A stretch of 64,000 nucleotides of DNA from Escallonia rubra (taxonomy: Eukaryota > Streptophyta > Magnoliopsida > Escalloniales > Escalloniaceae): assembly GCA_033065855.1 (NCBI GenBank), contig JAVXUO010002322.1, positions 322,501 to 386,500 on the forward strand, read 5' to 3'. Position 1 is the stretch's first letter. The number at the start of each line of letters is the position of its first letter. The translations under genes and the position numbers were made by a program. Below the pieces are notes generated by a model. It was not told the origin of the DNA, made no database searches, and was given only the letters and a program-made list of their open reading frames with translations. Below are positions 22,469 to 34,264 of the stretch, piece by piece.

Positions 22469-22944
22469 CACCCTCGAGGGTGTTCGTTCCTTGAGGGACC
22501 GCCCTAGAGGGCTAGTGGAACGTAGAGTTCTGGTAAGCGCCCTTGAATGCTGATGGAACACAGAGCTCATGTAAATATCCTCGCGGGTTTAACGGAACTT
22601 AGAGTTCTTGTATGAGCCCTTGAGGGCGAATAGAGTGCGGAGCTCATGCAAATACCCTCGGGGGTTTTACGGAACTTAAAGTTCTCGTCGTACGCGCCCT
22701 CGGGGGCGGATAAAGCGTCAAGCTCATGAAAATACCCTCGGGGGTTTGACAGAACTTAAAGTTCTCGTCGTACGCGCCCTCGAGGGCGGATAAAACGTCA
22801 ATCTCATGAAATACCCTCGAGGGTTTGACGGAACTTAAAGTTTAGAGAAATACCCTTAAGGGTTTTACGGAACTTAGAGTTCCGTCTTACGCGCCCTCGG
22901 GGGCGGATGGAGCTTAAAGCTCATGGAAATACCCTCGAGGGTTT
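22469..22944 (-). repeat. Palindrome-rich tandem array, 77-80 bp unit
   Basis: The motif around gcgccctcgagggcg recurs at about 22537, 22614, 22694, 22774 and 22891, giving spacings of 77, 80, 80 and 117 (77+40). Each unit holds two half-units of about 40 bp. One is ccctcgaggg followed by gaacttaaagttc; the other is ccctcgaggg followed by gagcttaaagctc. All four are perfect or near-perfect inverted repeats. The arms vary but often stay complementary (ccctcgaggg, cccttaaggg). Confidence 0.88.
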
Positions 22945-23280
22945 CGATTGAAGCAACAAGTACTTGTTGTTGCGGTGCTAAATAAGAAGGCGCGGGGCAT
23001 TGAGCCCGTAATATGTCCGTTGCTATGAAGCCCTCATGTCTGAGAAGGCACAGGGCATTAGGCCCGTAATATTACTGACATCATAAGACATGAAACTCCC
23101 CACCTTTAAGAAGGCGTAGATATATAAAGACGTCTTTTCGGCTTATATGTAGGGCCCGATCGCAAGAAGACCTATGGGCGCAATATAGAAGACCATATCT
23201 TTTTAGCTCTTTTGTAGCTATTTAGATGCGTTGGCTACATAATGGAGATGTCCTCGTACTAGCATCTTGATCTTTTTATA

Positions 23281-24387
23281 TGTGTTTAATTTTAAAAAAG
23301 GAGCGGGCGATATTATTGACTTTTTGGTTTAATTTTTTAGGATGGAAGGCATTACAAGATTATGGGTCTCTTCCGTCTAAATCACAAAATCAAAATTCAG
23401 ATGCGCGTATCTTGTCATTTATGTGCTTCCACATTTCCTGTGAGCCAAACAACCTGTAACATAAAAGATGTGAATATGTTGCACGTTAAGCTTCTTGAGT
23501 CTTTATGATACGTTCAATATTCAAAAGATTTTTTGCTTGAGAATTTAGCGCTGCCATTACATCTGTTAAATCTCCTTCCAATGTTTGAACGATTTTCTTT
23601 ATTTTTTGTTAATATTGTATAGATAATAATTTTGAGAAATGTTTAAAACGCGATTCTTGAGAGATTTCTAAATGTTTGCATTATGTTGATTTCTTTGAGT
23701 ATTTTCCTAGTACTTATTTTTATTGTTGCGAATGTGCTATAGACAACACAGACCTTGGATCACATGTTAAAAAAGCGAAAAACACTTTTCTTCAATGGAT
23801 AAAATAAAAAGTTAGTCTTTTTGACAGTTTGCTTCATTTCAATCCTTCCCTAACTCCACCATGTTGGTAGCCTAAAACACTGACGTGCCCAGTCATGAAT
23901 TTTAAAATTAGTAAAATGCGAGATTAAGGTATAATTAAACCGTTATTTTGTTGTAATCTTATTCTTAACACTCACGAGGTAGACATCATACTGATGAAGG
24001 CCTCTTTCGCTCGCTGGTTAAAGGTTCAAGTCTCACGACGAGTGAAATTACGAAGTAACTTTAACTTAATAACTGCGGAAAAAAAAAATCAGCATTAAAG
24101 AATCATATCTAGGTGATATTTTTTCATAAAATATGTCTATTTTTATACTATCGTTTGTACACACCTCATTTCCGATGCACTTCTGAGGTTAAAAGATGTA
24201 CTTTTTTCTTGAAATTACTATCTTCATTATTTGATAATAAATTTTACTTAATTACCATCAATCATTTGGTGACAAAAAGGTTCTTAAAAAATGAAACTTT
24301 ACCCCAATTTTCTTTCCCTATATATTCACACAAGCAAGCAAGTGCCACGCTGCTAACCAGAGCAAAGATCCACAGAGAGAGAGAGAG
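23281..24387. other. Spacer and promoter of MAPK-substrate-like gene
   Basis: AT-rich DNA. A stretch at about 24000-24090 has a tRNA B-box-like ggttcaagtct followed by a run of A, too weak to call a SINE. A TATA-like ctatatattc is at 24318-24327. Confidence 0.5.
24318..24327 (+). promoter_or_regulatory. TATA-like element
   Basis: The sequence ctatatattc lies 61 bp before the ATG at 24388, followed by a (GA)n-rich leader. The position suits a short 5' UTR, but no start site is proven. Confidence 0.5.
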
Positions 24388-24741
24388 ATGGAGGGCTTGC
24401 AGAGGTCTGCGGTATCATTCAGGAGGCAAGGCTCGTCGGGGCTAATATGGGACGACAAGTTCTTATCCGAGCTAACTCAGGCGGCCCAAAACGAAGAATC
24501 CGGCGACAAGGCGCAGCCGGAGCAAGAGCAGGCCAAAGACGAGGTCAAACCCATTAAGACCCCCGAATCGATCGAGCGGAGCCGATCCAACGGCGGGGGG
24601 CGCGGGTACAGGACCGGGAAGGTGTCGCCGGCGATCGAGCCGCCGTCACCGAAGGTATCCGCATGTGGGTTTTGCAGTGCGCTTGGAAAGCCCAACAAGA
24701 GCCGCCGTCGGCCCAAGTTCTCCGGTAAGCGTAAAACGTGA
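24388..24741 (+). CDS. MAPK-substrate-like small protein
   Basis: A single exon of 117 aa begins MEGLQRSAVSFRRQGSSGL. I recognise this N terminus from the small plant proteins named MAPK kinase substrate (At1g80180/At1g15400 in Arabidopsis, from memory). Two Ser-Pro sites (VSPAIEPPSPK) fit proline-directed phosphorylation. A conserved Cys patch follows (ACGFCSALGK), and the tail is basic (RRRPKFSGKRKT). The middle is charged and probably disordered. It uses GC-richer codons than the flanks. A strong donor-like CCG|GTAAGC close to the stop could shorten and extend the frame into a second exon; I keep the simple reading. The biochemical role is unknown beyond the family name. Confidence 0.85.
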   Translation: MEGLQRSAVSFRRQGSSGLIWDDKFLSELTQAAQNEESGDKAQPEQEQAKDEVKPIKTPESIERSRSNGGGRGYRTGKVSPAIEPPSPKVSACGFCSALGKPNKSRRRPKFSGKRKT

Positions 24742-26280
24742 TGCCTTGTGTGTGTGGTTGTGGGTGTCAATTTCGGTGCTTTCCGGTGGCCGGAGCTGGT
24801 GATCGGCGGCGGGTTCAATGGGGTATGAATCTAGTGGTAGTAAATGAGTTAGTTTTTTTGGATTTATCGCTTGTTATGTAAGTTCATCTCAATAAAACGA
24901 GGTGTAAGAATTTTGAAAGCAACTTCTCTTACGAAGCAACTAAGGTCGAGAAAGATGGTTCCTTTTGGGATCTGTGAATTAAAGTTATGCGAAAACCTTT
25001 GTTCTACACATCTGTTTTGCTTTGGGAAATTCAGTCCAATTCTTCCACGAAAAGCAGGAAGGGTTTGTTGCGAATTTGGGCTGCAATATGTTTCTGTAGG
25101 TAATGTATGCAGGGCACTGTGACACTCAAATGATAATCTCCATGTATGTTGTCCTGAAAGATTGTCTTATTAGCCCTTTAAGGGACTTGAGGACTTGAAA
25201 TTTGAGACAAGGAGTACTCTCTGCCCAGCAAAAGTTGCTTCATCCAAGAAAAAGTTGGATCAGATCTGATGGGATATACAAAGGGATCGGATCTGCTTCA
25301 GTCCAAAGCTGAGTCTGCTAAGAATCAGATATCTGATGCTGTGTTTTGACTCTGACACAATTTCAAAACTCAAGATAGAATGTGTTTTCTACCTTTTGTT
25401 GATATATTGTTTTCTCATTTTTCTGTTGGAATAAAGTATACATAGATTACTCTTTTTCCGATTATTTATTGCACAATTGTCTGATTTTAAAGGAGCTGGA
25501 GCTTGCGATAATACTTGACGAATCGGTGGACTATAGTGAAATTACTGGCATAAATAGTGTGTTTTATGATAACCGGTAAAGTTTTTTTACATGCAATTTT
25601 GATATTATTAGAGTATCACAATATATTGTATGATCACGAAAATCATGTAATTCTTTTAGGTTGTTCAATTGAACAACTGGAGTATACGATAGAATTATCT
25701 TCCATACAAGGAAGGGTCTCTTTCAGTCTCTACTCGCGGTGGGCAAGAAGGTCGTGATTAAGGAAAGAGTAAGCCAATTTTGACTTTACTCCTTGAGATT
25801 GAAAGAGCGATTCCTTTATTATCGTGTAATACAAAATGACGGTGGCTCCGTAAGCAGACAAAGACATGAAGTTGTCTCTTCAAAAGATCTATCAGACTAT
25901 GGAGTAAATAGTTTGATCAATGAATATTCGAAATTCGAGCAGTTTCTTGAAAACTCGCTTCTGAATATCAGAGATGCTCTTACATTAATTATGCTTTTGG
26001 AGCGGTGACTTTTGTGACAAAAAGTTGCACTCAAAGACATCTTCCACCTGCTTCTTTGGGATATTTCGTTTATCACATGCATGGATAAGTGCCATGTCAC
26101 GTCAATTTTTTAATACGTTCTTGTGAATTTGCCTTGAAAATCTTTAGGATTTCCTTTCTCAGGCCCAACGATACGCTGGACAGTATTATTTTCCATAGCT
26201 TGGATCAAGTGTTTTGTTGTATATATTTGTTTACGTTTAAAGATAATATTAGTAGGTTTTTAAGTTTAGAGATAAATTAA

Positions 26281-26652
26281 GGCTCTGCTTGACAGTATTT
26301 TTTTTTAATTTGTAATAATAATAATAATAAATAGCAGTTAAATTTTTTTTTACAAAAACAAGTGAGTGTTTGAGATCCCAATTTTTATTTTGATATTTTT
26401 TTTTGTGGTGGTTTGCTGTGGCTGCTGGCGGCCGTTGGCAGTCGTTGGAGGTGGCCGCCGGCGATGGGAGGGTGGTGGTGGTCTCACAAAAAAAAACCAA
26501 AACTGAAAATCGAAACTCATTTTCTGAGTTTTTAAAAACAACCTTGATTTAAAAGCTGATTTTTTAAATTGAAGAAAAAAAAATGGATACCAAACACACT
26601 TTTTTTTTTTTATTTTCCAAAAATGGAAAAAAAAGCCCTGTCAAATAGGGCC
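26281..26652. mobile_element. PIF/Harbinger (Tourist-like) MITE
   Basis: The ends are inverted (ggctctgcttgacag at the left, ggccctatttgacag read from the right). The flanks are taa at 26278-26280 and 26653-26655, the usual 3-bp duplication of this superfamily. The interior is poly-A/T with a gtggtggcggcc-rich core and encodes nothing. Confidence 0.82.
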
Positions 26653-27677
26653 TAAGTTTAAAAACACACTTTTTCTTAAAGTACACACCCGTGTTCAAAT
26701 GCAAAAAAGTTTGTATTAGATTCTCTCAATTTTTTGATTAAGTGACTAACAACGATTTTGATTGACGGGACCATTCAATACTATAAAAATTGACAAAACT
26801 ATTTTTCGTACGTATTTTGACACGAAACACATACTTTATACATACCTCTCTCTTTATTTTTTCCCTTTAACTCCAATCACCGTCTAAACACCACTACGGG
26901 CATCACCATTGCACCATCCCACACCAACCACACCATCGCACCAACCACACCCCAACTACTACACCACCATGACCACCATTCGGCACGCACACAAGTGCAC
27001 ATGCTTACACTCACACGCATGTTTACACACCTTCACATACACACAACTGGTGGTCAAAGGATCTACAAGTGCTCCGTTTCCTACAAGTCCTTCCCCGGCG
27101 GTTACAAGACAAAAAAACTAACTGCGATTAACGGTGGTTGGAGGTATGTAACTGTTGGAGCAAAATTTTTGGTGGCGATGATGGCTCGCGCCACCGTGGT
27201 GAGAAAGCTTAATTCGTGACTGTATGGAGTTTCAAACAAAAGTGGATGTAATTTGATTAAATTTGTGGACTTGTTGATGAGAAAGAGGGTAATTAGAAGA
27301 ATAGGGCCTGGAGTCTTGGTGTGACTGTGTACGGTGGTTGGTGGTGTCTATGTGCGGTGGTTGGAGTTGAAGGGGACAAATACTCACTCCTTGGAGTTGG
27401 AGTTGACATTGAGTATATGTGAGATGGTATGAGAGGGAAATTAGAGAAAAAAGGCTGGAGCACAAATAAGTCTTTCCACAATTATAAATTTAACTCAACT
27501 CCATCCATGTTCCGTTTGGTCAACGAATACAGGGGATGTTATGGCAAAATACAGTATTTGACTGTAATTTATTCCACTCCCACCCCACCCACGCGAAACC
27601 ATCACAAACCAGGTGGTTCAACAAAATGCATAGTTTTGTTGGTCTGCTTCACTTTGATGTACCCAACACAGCGTGAT

Positions 27678-27679
<2 letters not shown>

Positions 27680-27709
<30 letters not shown>
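27680..27709. repeat. Poly-G run (30)
   Basis: Thirty consecutive G. It could form G-quadruplexes, but the length may also be an assembly or polymerase artefact. Confidence 0.8.
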
Positions 27710-27711
<2 letters not shown>

Positions 27712-29530
27712 TACCAGTGGGCCGATGCCCACCTGCTTCTCCAGAATTTTTCCTCTTTAGATGTTATATTTTATTCTTAATGGTGAAAGTGCCTACCTAA
27801 AAATAAAATAAAAATGCTTAAAAAGAGATGTATTTGTAATCATTTTACAAGTTAATATACCTTAAAATTTCAAAGATGGTTAAAAAAAAGATACTTTCAG
27901 TCATTTAAAATTTTAAACTTATACAAATAAACCAAAAAAGTAGAAATAAAAACTTAATCTATGCATAAAGTCGATCAAAAAATAATAATTTTTACTTTCA
28001 TTGTTACGGTTTTCAAAACCTCAGTACTTTCAAAGTCTTAAAGGCACATATGAGGACAACAGAGCACCGCCTCCTCCTCAGTTCCGTCACTGCCCACCGA
28101 CCTTACCTCCTGCCGGCACTCCCTCAACGGCCAATGCCACTGCCTCCACTGGCCGGTCCACATCCGGCAGGTTACGGGCTCACGAGTCACAATACCCTAA
28201 GCCCAAAGGTCACGGCCTCACGTGCTTAGGCATGACAGCAAGGGTGATTCACAGGCTCACCGGCGACGACGCTCAAGGACGGCGGTCGGTAAGTCAATTT
28301 CTCGACCATGACACTAATTGTCACGATAGTCGGTGAAAGTAAGGAAAGAATCCAATGATTGATTCTTAAATTTTCTACTTATAAGAACCCTTCCTTTTTT
28401 TGTATAAATCTAGAATGTGATAATTGGGTTTTAGAACTTACAATATGCAATTAGAAATTGGTAGAATTTGACCATTACTACTAGTGAGATTGTTAATTTT
28501 AGATTGAGATTTTTGTGCTTACCTTAAAAAAAATTCTGACTCTGCCACTGCATATGAGCCTATTTTTTTTTCTTTGGATTGCTACATGTGAGTTACCTTG
28601 TGATTCAAGCATGATCCAGTTACAGGTGGGGTATTGCAGTCAGTACAAACTGAGCAAACTTGGAATTTGAATATCATTACTGAAATCTCACAGCATTGAA
28701 GCAATCAGCTTCAGCGGAAGCAAAACGAAACAGTCTAGAGACCAGCAAAATTTAAGTTCCTGACCAAGAATGAGCATCAAACTCACTCGCACATTCGAGG
28801 GAGGTAAGTAGAACAATGACAGGTTCTTTACCTTTCGCTTAGCCTTGAATTCAAGACATCTAACAGTACGAAGAACGACGCGTCGTAGATCACCAATTCT
28901 TGGCCATGCAAATCAAAGAAACCAATCTTGAACAACGTTAAATTCTCCAGTAGGTCCATTCTAAATAGGGTCATCAAGATGATTTGCAATCATTCAAAAT
29001 GGTTTACAACCTGGCCACCTGATACTTAGTATGATGAGCAGGGGAAAGAATCCGATAGCCAATCATAAGTTAGACACTGGAAGTCACAGTCGGTTTGAAA
29101 AATGGCATTCCAAGATGGAGTCATGTCAATTTGATGGCACAGCTTCAAAGTTTAGAAAGAGTTAGCTCCTCCAGTCCTCCTGTACTGCAGAAGACAGCTG
29201 CACTTGCTTCTGCTTTTGAGTTGAAGCGAAATTTCCGAGTACTAACCAATAACCAACAAAACCTATTCGTCTTCTTGACGACAATCTACCATTTTTACTG
29301 GATTCCACTGATTCAACTCGTACCCGCCAATTTTTCCACGGTCCCTGTTTCTCTCACTGACGACAATCCATAAGCATAAGCTTGCAATACTGTGTAAGAC
29401 AGAACAAAAGGGAGGGAAAGACCAGCAGCGAAATCCAGTCGTCTCTCGGTTTTGGATAAATCATAAGATCAACCATTTATGTGTGTGCGCGCGCGCGCGT
29501 GAGAGGGAGAGATAGGGACTCACGCACCAC

Positions 29531-29535
29531 TTGTC
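29531..29535. repeat. TSD (TTGTC) of LTR element, left
   Basis: TTGTC stands before the 5' LTR and again at 34660-34664 after the 3' LTR. Confidence 0.88.
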
Positions 29536-29941
29536 TGATATAACTCCAAATAATTGGGGTCACTTAGTGTTTTCAGTCAAACTGGGTTAAATTAGCTTAT
29601 TAAGAATTATGATTCTAAAAGGACTCTAAGGATATCCTCACGGATCTTGACGTGATCCTCAAGAATCCTAATGTGATCTTAACAGATTTGACCCAGGGCC
29701 AGCCCTACTAGGGGTTTTCTATCTATAACTATATAAAGGGGACTACTCTCAGGTATGCAAATAACTACACATACAAATTTAGTCTTTTCCAGTTTTTTCA
29801 GAGTCTCTATCATGTAACCGCACTCTCACTTAAGCATCGGAGAGTTCTCCGCCAGGAACCCCACCCGGCAGTCACTCGTTATCTAGTTTTGCAGGTCATC
29901 GTTCCAGGTTAGGTTTCCAAATCAAGTTTTTAACAGCAACA
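29536..29941 (+). repeat. 5' LTR
   Basis: It starts TGATATAACTCCAAATAATT and ends AACAGCAACA, with TG...CA ends. It carries a TATA box at 29730-29739. It aligns along its length with 34265-34659. Confidence 0.88.
29730..29739 (+). promoter_or_regulatory. LTR TATA box
   Basis: The sequence tatataaagg lies in the 5' LTR. The same spot is tatatgaaaa in the 3' LTR and TATATAAAGG in the reverse copy. Confidence 0.65.
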
Positions 29942-29961
29942 GATTGACGCCGACTATGGGA
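29942..29961 (+). other. Primer-binding site
   Basis: gattgacgccgactatggga directly follows the 5' LTR and resembles the ttggcgccgtctgtggga-type site of plant gypsy elements, with a few mismatches. Confidence 0.7.
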
Positions 29962-32900
29962 CCCGCCAACCTAGCCGATTGACCTCAAGACAACGCAACC
30001 ACATCGTAATTTTTCTAATGACTGGTTATAAGTTGCCGCCGGCAGTTGAGCCACCGTTGACCTTGCCGTCACTACCGCAATGCAAAGAGGAAAAAAACTA
30101 GAGAAACAAACAGAGACGAATAAGCGACGGCAGCGCCACGCCGATGGGTCAGAACCCCAGTGCCACCACCGTGGCATGTCCTCCAGCAAGACACCGTCAC
30201 CACCATGGTAGGCCCTCCGAGAAAGCAACGGCGCCACACCATCGCCGTGACCTCCCTCCAGATCTATCTGTTTCCATCGCTATCTCCTTCGAATTCACTC
30301 CACCACGCGACCACCGGCAACACCGTCGCTCCATGGAGGAGGAACCACCATTGACGAAAAGTTTCGTGCAGATTTGCGCCACCTCAGAGTACTATGCACC
30401 GCTGCCGGAGCGGCCACACATCAGAAACAACAACAACAACAACAAAATGGCCAAAGAAGATCTGATCGCTGCCGCTGTGTCAACTCCTCCGGTAAGGTGC
30501 CTATGCCCGCACTATCGTGGCTTCGCCTGACACCGCGACGCCCACCACGATCAGCAGTAGCGACGCCTCCAGTAACCGCCACACCAGCCGACATCGTCGT
30601 CACCATCTGCAGTGCCACCACTGCCAGCTCCAATATGTTCAATCACCGGAATCGAGCTGCCAAAGGATGACATTGTCACCACCGGCGGAAAGGAGATAGT
30701 GTTGGAGAGAAATTTACAGAAAGGAAGAAGAAAACTGAAATTCAATAGCTTGAGGCGCGTCTAAAAACACTGTGGCCACCCCACTCGATTAGAGTTTGCT
30801 ACTGGGTTAATGGCAAATCACCTCCAGGATTACTCAAACCAATCAATCTGCAGATAGCAATTCTGAAAATTCGTTTCAGAATTGCTCCTCGAAATTGTGT
30901 ATATAACTGAAAATTTGAGATAAGTAATTTGGAAAATGCGAAGTCGTAATATTCTGAATTTCAGAATCTTATATATGGACTTAACAGCCACCCCTTCACG
31001 AAGGGACACAACCAATCAAAAAATAACAGAAATAACTGTTATTTCTGGTGCCTTTTCGAAATTACTTTCAAAGTCATTAAATAAATAATTGAAAGAAACA
31101 ATTCCGAATTTTAGTAAAATATGGGCCGTTAGATCATATATAAATCAACGCGCTATACGCGTTTGCGGCAAAGTGCAAAGTGCGCCCACTAAAGCGCACA
31201 CAATGCGCGCGCGCGTGCGGTGCACCGCACAATAGCATTCACAATCTTCCCTCCAAAACATCTCAAAATAATTCAAATGATATGTACCATGTGCTTGCTT
31301 ATAGAGAGAAAATTCATTTTATCTCCAATGTGGGACAAAGAACAAAACCCAAAACCTGGTGGTGCTTGAACTTCACTTACAATACAAACACATTACATAA
31401 CAAATCTATCATCATCACTAACAGATAGATGCCACACATAACCAATAACTGCGCCACCTTGGCCACCCTTTGTTCCAGATTGGCGACCAACAACGACGGC
31501 TCCACCCCGTTGTCTAGATTTGCGCCACCGTTGGCCACCGCCCTTGTTCTTGATATGCACCACCATGACGACAAATAAGGAAAAAAAACAACAACAAACA
31601 CCACCATGACCTCCCCCCGCGTCACAATGTCCTTCGCAGTTACGTCGTCTTCGTCTCTGCTGTCCAGTAATAAATGATCCCATGCGACGATGCGCCGGCC
31701 AAGGCCCTTCAGTCGTCAGAAAGGAATTGAAGAAACCAGGTGACATCACTTCCTTTAAAGCATTCAGAATGTCACCCCACAAAAATGCATATTTACCTTT
31801 GGACCTTTTAGGGTCTTATGTATTCAACGTATGCCACACGTTTAAAAAATATTATGTGATTAACCCATGCACAATGCATATTTGTGTTTAAGATCCAAAG
31901 GGTTTTATTTATTCAACTTAGGTTACATGCTTTTTAAAGCATTAAACTTTTAACTCGAGAAAAAGACCAATTTAAATTCAAGACCCACATGGTCTCATTT
32001 ATTTAACATATGCCGCACACTCTTTAAAAACGACATATACTTCCTCTCATATATGTTGTTAAAAAGTTAAGCGACTACGACCTTAGGCATTACAAGCCTC
32101 TCAGTGAGGGCAAGCACGTCACAAGCCAGGGCTTCCGGCTGTGGGCTCACCTGTGACACGCAGTGCAACCAATGCTATTGTTTAACCGACAAAGCCCTAG
32201 TTGGGCCATGGTGTATGAACATCGCTCTTATTTATATGTTAAAAACATAGTTGCACTTGTAAGCTCATATGCTTTAAAAAGCTATTTTTTTGTCACGTGT
32301 TTTTTTTCTTATTGCAAGGGTTTAAACTGTGACTGTAAGTATCAACAGTGACATATAAACCGCTTCATAAGCGAGGAACAAATTCATAACGCCCTACTAC
32401 TTCAGGTCATATTTAGGGTTTTTGTTACAGCATCCTGCCGACTCGGTATTATATATCGTCTCGTGGGTTATTGGGTTTTATACTGGCCTCTATTTGGTGA
32501 CATATTCACATCATTGCTCGTTGAGAAACTAATCCTACAATGATGGAGGCACGCATGCTACAACTGCATATAGTGAATTTAGAACACATCGCCAGCCTCT
32601 GTTGATAGCATCGCTAATGTGCCTGTTACAACTGTAAGGTCAAGCTCATGCAACCAGGAAAGTGAATTTAGTTGTCGTACAATATATCGACAAATGGTGG
32701 CAACATCTTTATTACTCAGTGAAATCTTGCTCAGACGGACTCCTCATCCTCTAGCTCTATATGCTCGTCTAGCCGATCTGACATATTATGATCATTTACA
32801 TTTATATTGCTCATACATGTCTTCTTGCGACCATGCCATATATATAGGTTGAAAAGCCATATTTATATTCATGCTTCCTTGGACAGGGGTGCTTTATATC

Positions 32901-33063
32901 TTACGAGATCATCAATATTACAGGCTTAATGCCTTGTGCCTTCTCAGATAGGAGGGCTTCGTAGCAACGACTATATTATGGGCTTATTGCCTTACGACTT
33001 CTTATTTAGCGAAACGAAAACAAGTACTTATTACTTTGAGTGCAGCAGAACAAGCGTACATAC
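29962..33063 (+). other. Non-coding interior of LTR element
   Basis: There is no retroviral-type domain on either strand. Features seen are a cca/gcc-rich stretch (30000-30650), a (caa)n run (30428-30445), a gcgc-rich patch (31201-31218) and three diverged repeats of a ttatttattcaac/tatgccacac-type unit (31795-32040). Open frames here are low-complexity and have no family match that I recognise. Confidence 0.7.
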
Positions 33064-33604
33064 GAGCTTTGTGCTCCATCAGCCCTCAAGGGCACATACG
33101 AGAACTCTAAGTTCCATCAAACCCCCAAGGGTATTTTCCTGAGCTTTGCGCTTCATCAGCCTTGAAGGGCGAGTACGAGAACTCTAAGTTCTGTCAAACC
33201 TCCAAGGGTATTTACATGAGCTTTACGCTCTATCAGCCCTCAAGGGCGCCTACGAGAACTCTAAGTTCAATCACACTCTCAGGGGTATTTGTATGAGCTT
33301 TGTGCTCCATCAGCCCTCAAAGGCACATGCAAGAACTCTAAGTTCCGTCAAACTCACCAAGGTATTTACATGAGCTTTGCGCTCCATCAGCCCTCAAGAT
33401 CCATCAAACCTCTAAGGGTATTTACATGAGCTTTGTGCGCCATCAGCCCTCAAGAGCGCGTACGATAACTCTAAGTTTCATTAAATCGTCAAGGGTACTT
33501 ACATGAGCTTTGTGCTCCATCAACCCTAAAGGGCACTTACTAGGACTCTACGTTCCACTAGCCCCCAAGGGCGGTCCCTCAAGGGACGAACACCTCTAAT
33601 GGTG
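33064..33604 (+). repeat. Palindrome-rich tandem array, exact 77-bp period
   Basis: The marker catcagccctcaaggg or its variants starts at 33077, 33154, 33231, 33308, 33385, 33441 and 33518. Spacing is 77 bp except for one 56-bp unit with a 21-bp deletion. Units contain short inverted repeats: gaact-cta-agttc, gagc-tttgc-gctc, accc...gggt and gccct...agggc. This is the sense-strand equivalent of the array at 22469-22944. Confidence 0.92.
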
Positions 33605-34230
33605 ATAGGATTGAGCTCAAGTTCCATCCAAATAGTTTAGCTATGGCTCTAACCCGTAAAACGACAAAGTTATGTGGGACTTCATCACCCCACCATTCTT
33701 TGTCAATTCAAAACCCAGCCAAGCGCGAGTGCGAGGTTTCTTTGCCAGCTCCTAGCTAATGATAAGATTCGCTCAAAGTAAAACGCAAGCATGATGCAGC
33801 CAGTTCAAGCTAAAGAACACAAACTTGCAACAAACACCCTCCATAAGGAGAGGTGCAAACTACATTGTCAACTGAAACCCCTCAAGGGAACATTCAAACA
33901 CTTAGGCAAATATGTACAAGCATATGCAACAACTTGCATGCACAACTTTGTGTCCTCTTCCCAGAGAGGCTATCATGGGGCACAACCTCTAATGATCTCA
34001 AGATCCCATGATTCGTCTTCCCAAATACGATTCTGAATAGCCTGTTTAGGCAAAATTCTAAGACCTAACCCTCAAGAGCTAAAGTTCCAACACCCTATTT
34101 GGGAAAAGTTCTATGGCTTAAGTTCCCAGAGCTTACATCCAAGTAGAGAAATATTATTTAGCCCTACAAGCGGATAAAAGATCCCTTACGAATCTGATAC
34201 GTGTCTCAAAACACCGGGTATAACTTTCTC

Positions 34231-34261
34231 AGCCAAACATTTTGGCTAAGAAAGTGGGGCC
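34231..34261 (+). other. Hairpin plus polypurine tract
   Basis: agccaaacattttggct is a perfect 7-bp stem with a 3-base loop. It sits directly before the polypurine tract aagaaagtggggc (34248-34261) that primes plus-strand synthesis next to the 3' LTR. The reverse copy has the same hairpin with small changes. Confidence 0.7.
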
Positions 34262-34264
34262 TTA

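Larger units (their letters stand above)
21432..23280 (-). mobile_element. Partial non-coding LTR retrotransposon (reverse copy)
   Basis: In minus orientation this copy has a 3' LTR (21432-21821), a polypurine tract (21822-21840) and about 1.45 kb of 3' internal sequence. All are homologous to the complete element at 29536-34659. No 5' LTR was found at the right side, and homology fades near 23280, so that boundary is approximate. There is no gag or pol frame. It contains the palindromic tandem array at 22469-22944. Confidence 0.8.
24742..29530. other. Gene-poor spacer with MITE and poly-G run
   Basis: It holds the 3' side of the MAPK-substrate-like gene, the Tourist-like MITE at 26281-26652, a ccaccaccacaa-rich stretch near 26880-27060, and 30 G at 27680-27709. 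Around 27660-28560 the ends (cagcgtgatccgg, actctgccactg) suggest a decayed hAT-like element without a matching TSD. No gene is supported. Confidence 0.5.

Noticed and set aside
22469-22944. Regular repeats with palindromes, superficially like a CRISPR array
   Set aside because: The repeated unit fills the whole period with no unique spacers, it lies inside an LTR element of a plant genome, and no cas-like gene is present.
24000-24095. SINE-like sequence with B-box (ggttcaagtct) and A-run
   Set aside because: No convincing A-box and no target duplication; only one short motif supports it.
27660-28560. Possible hAT element with ends cagcgtgatccgg and actctgccactg
   Set aside because: No matching 8-bp flanks, and the left end adjoins the poly-G run; boundaries cannot be defended.
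30144-30670. Overlapping open frames rich in Pro, Thr and His inside the LTR element
   Set aside because: Several frames are open at once because of cca/gcc-rich sequence; no gag features such as a CCHC knuckle.
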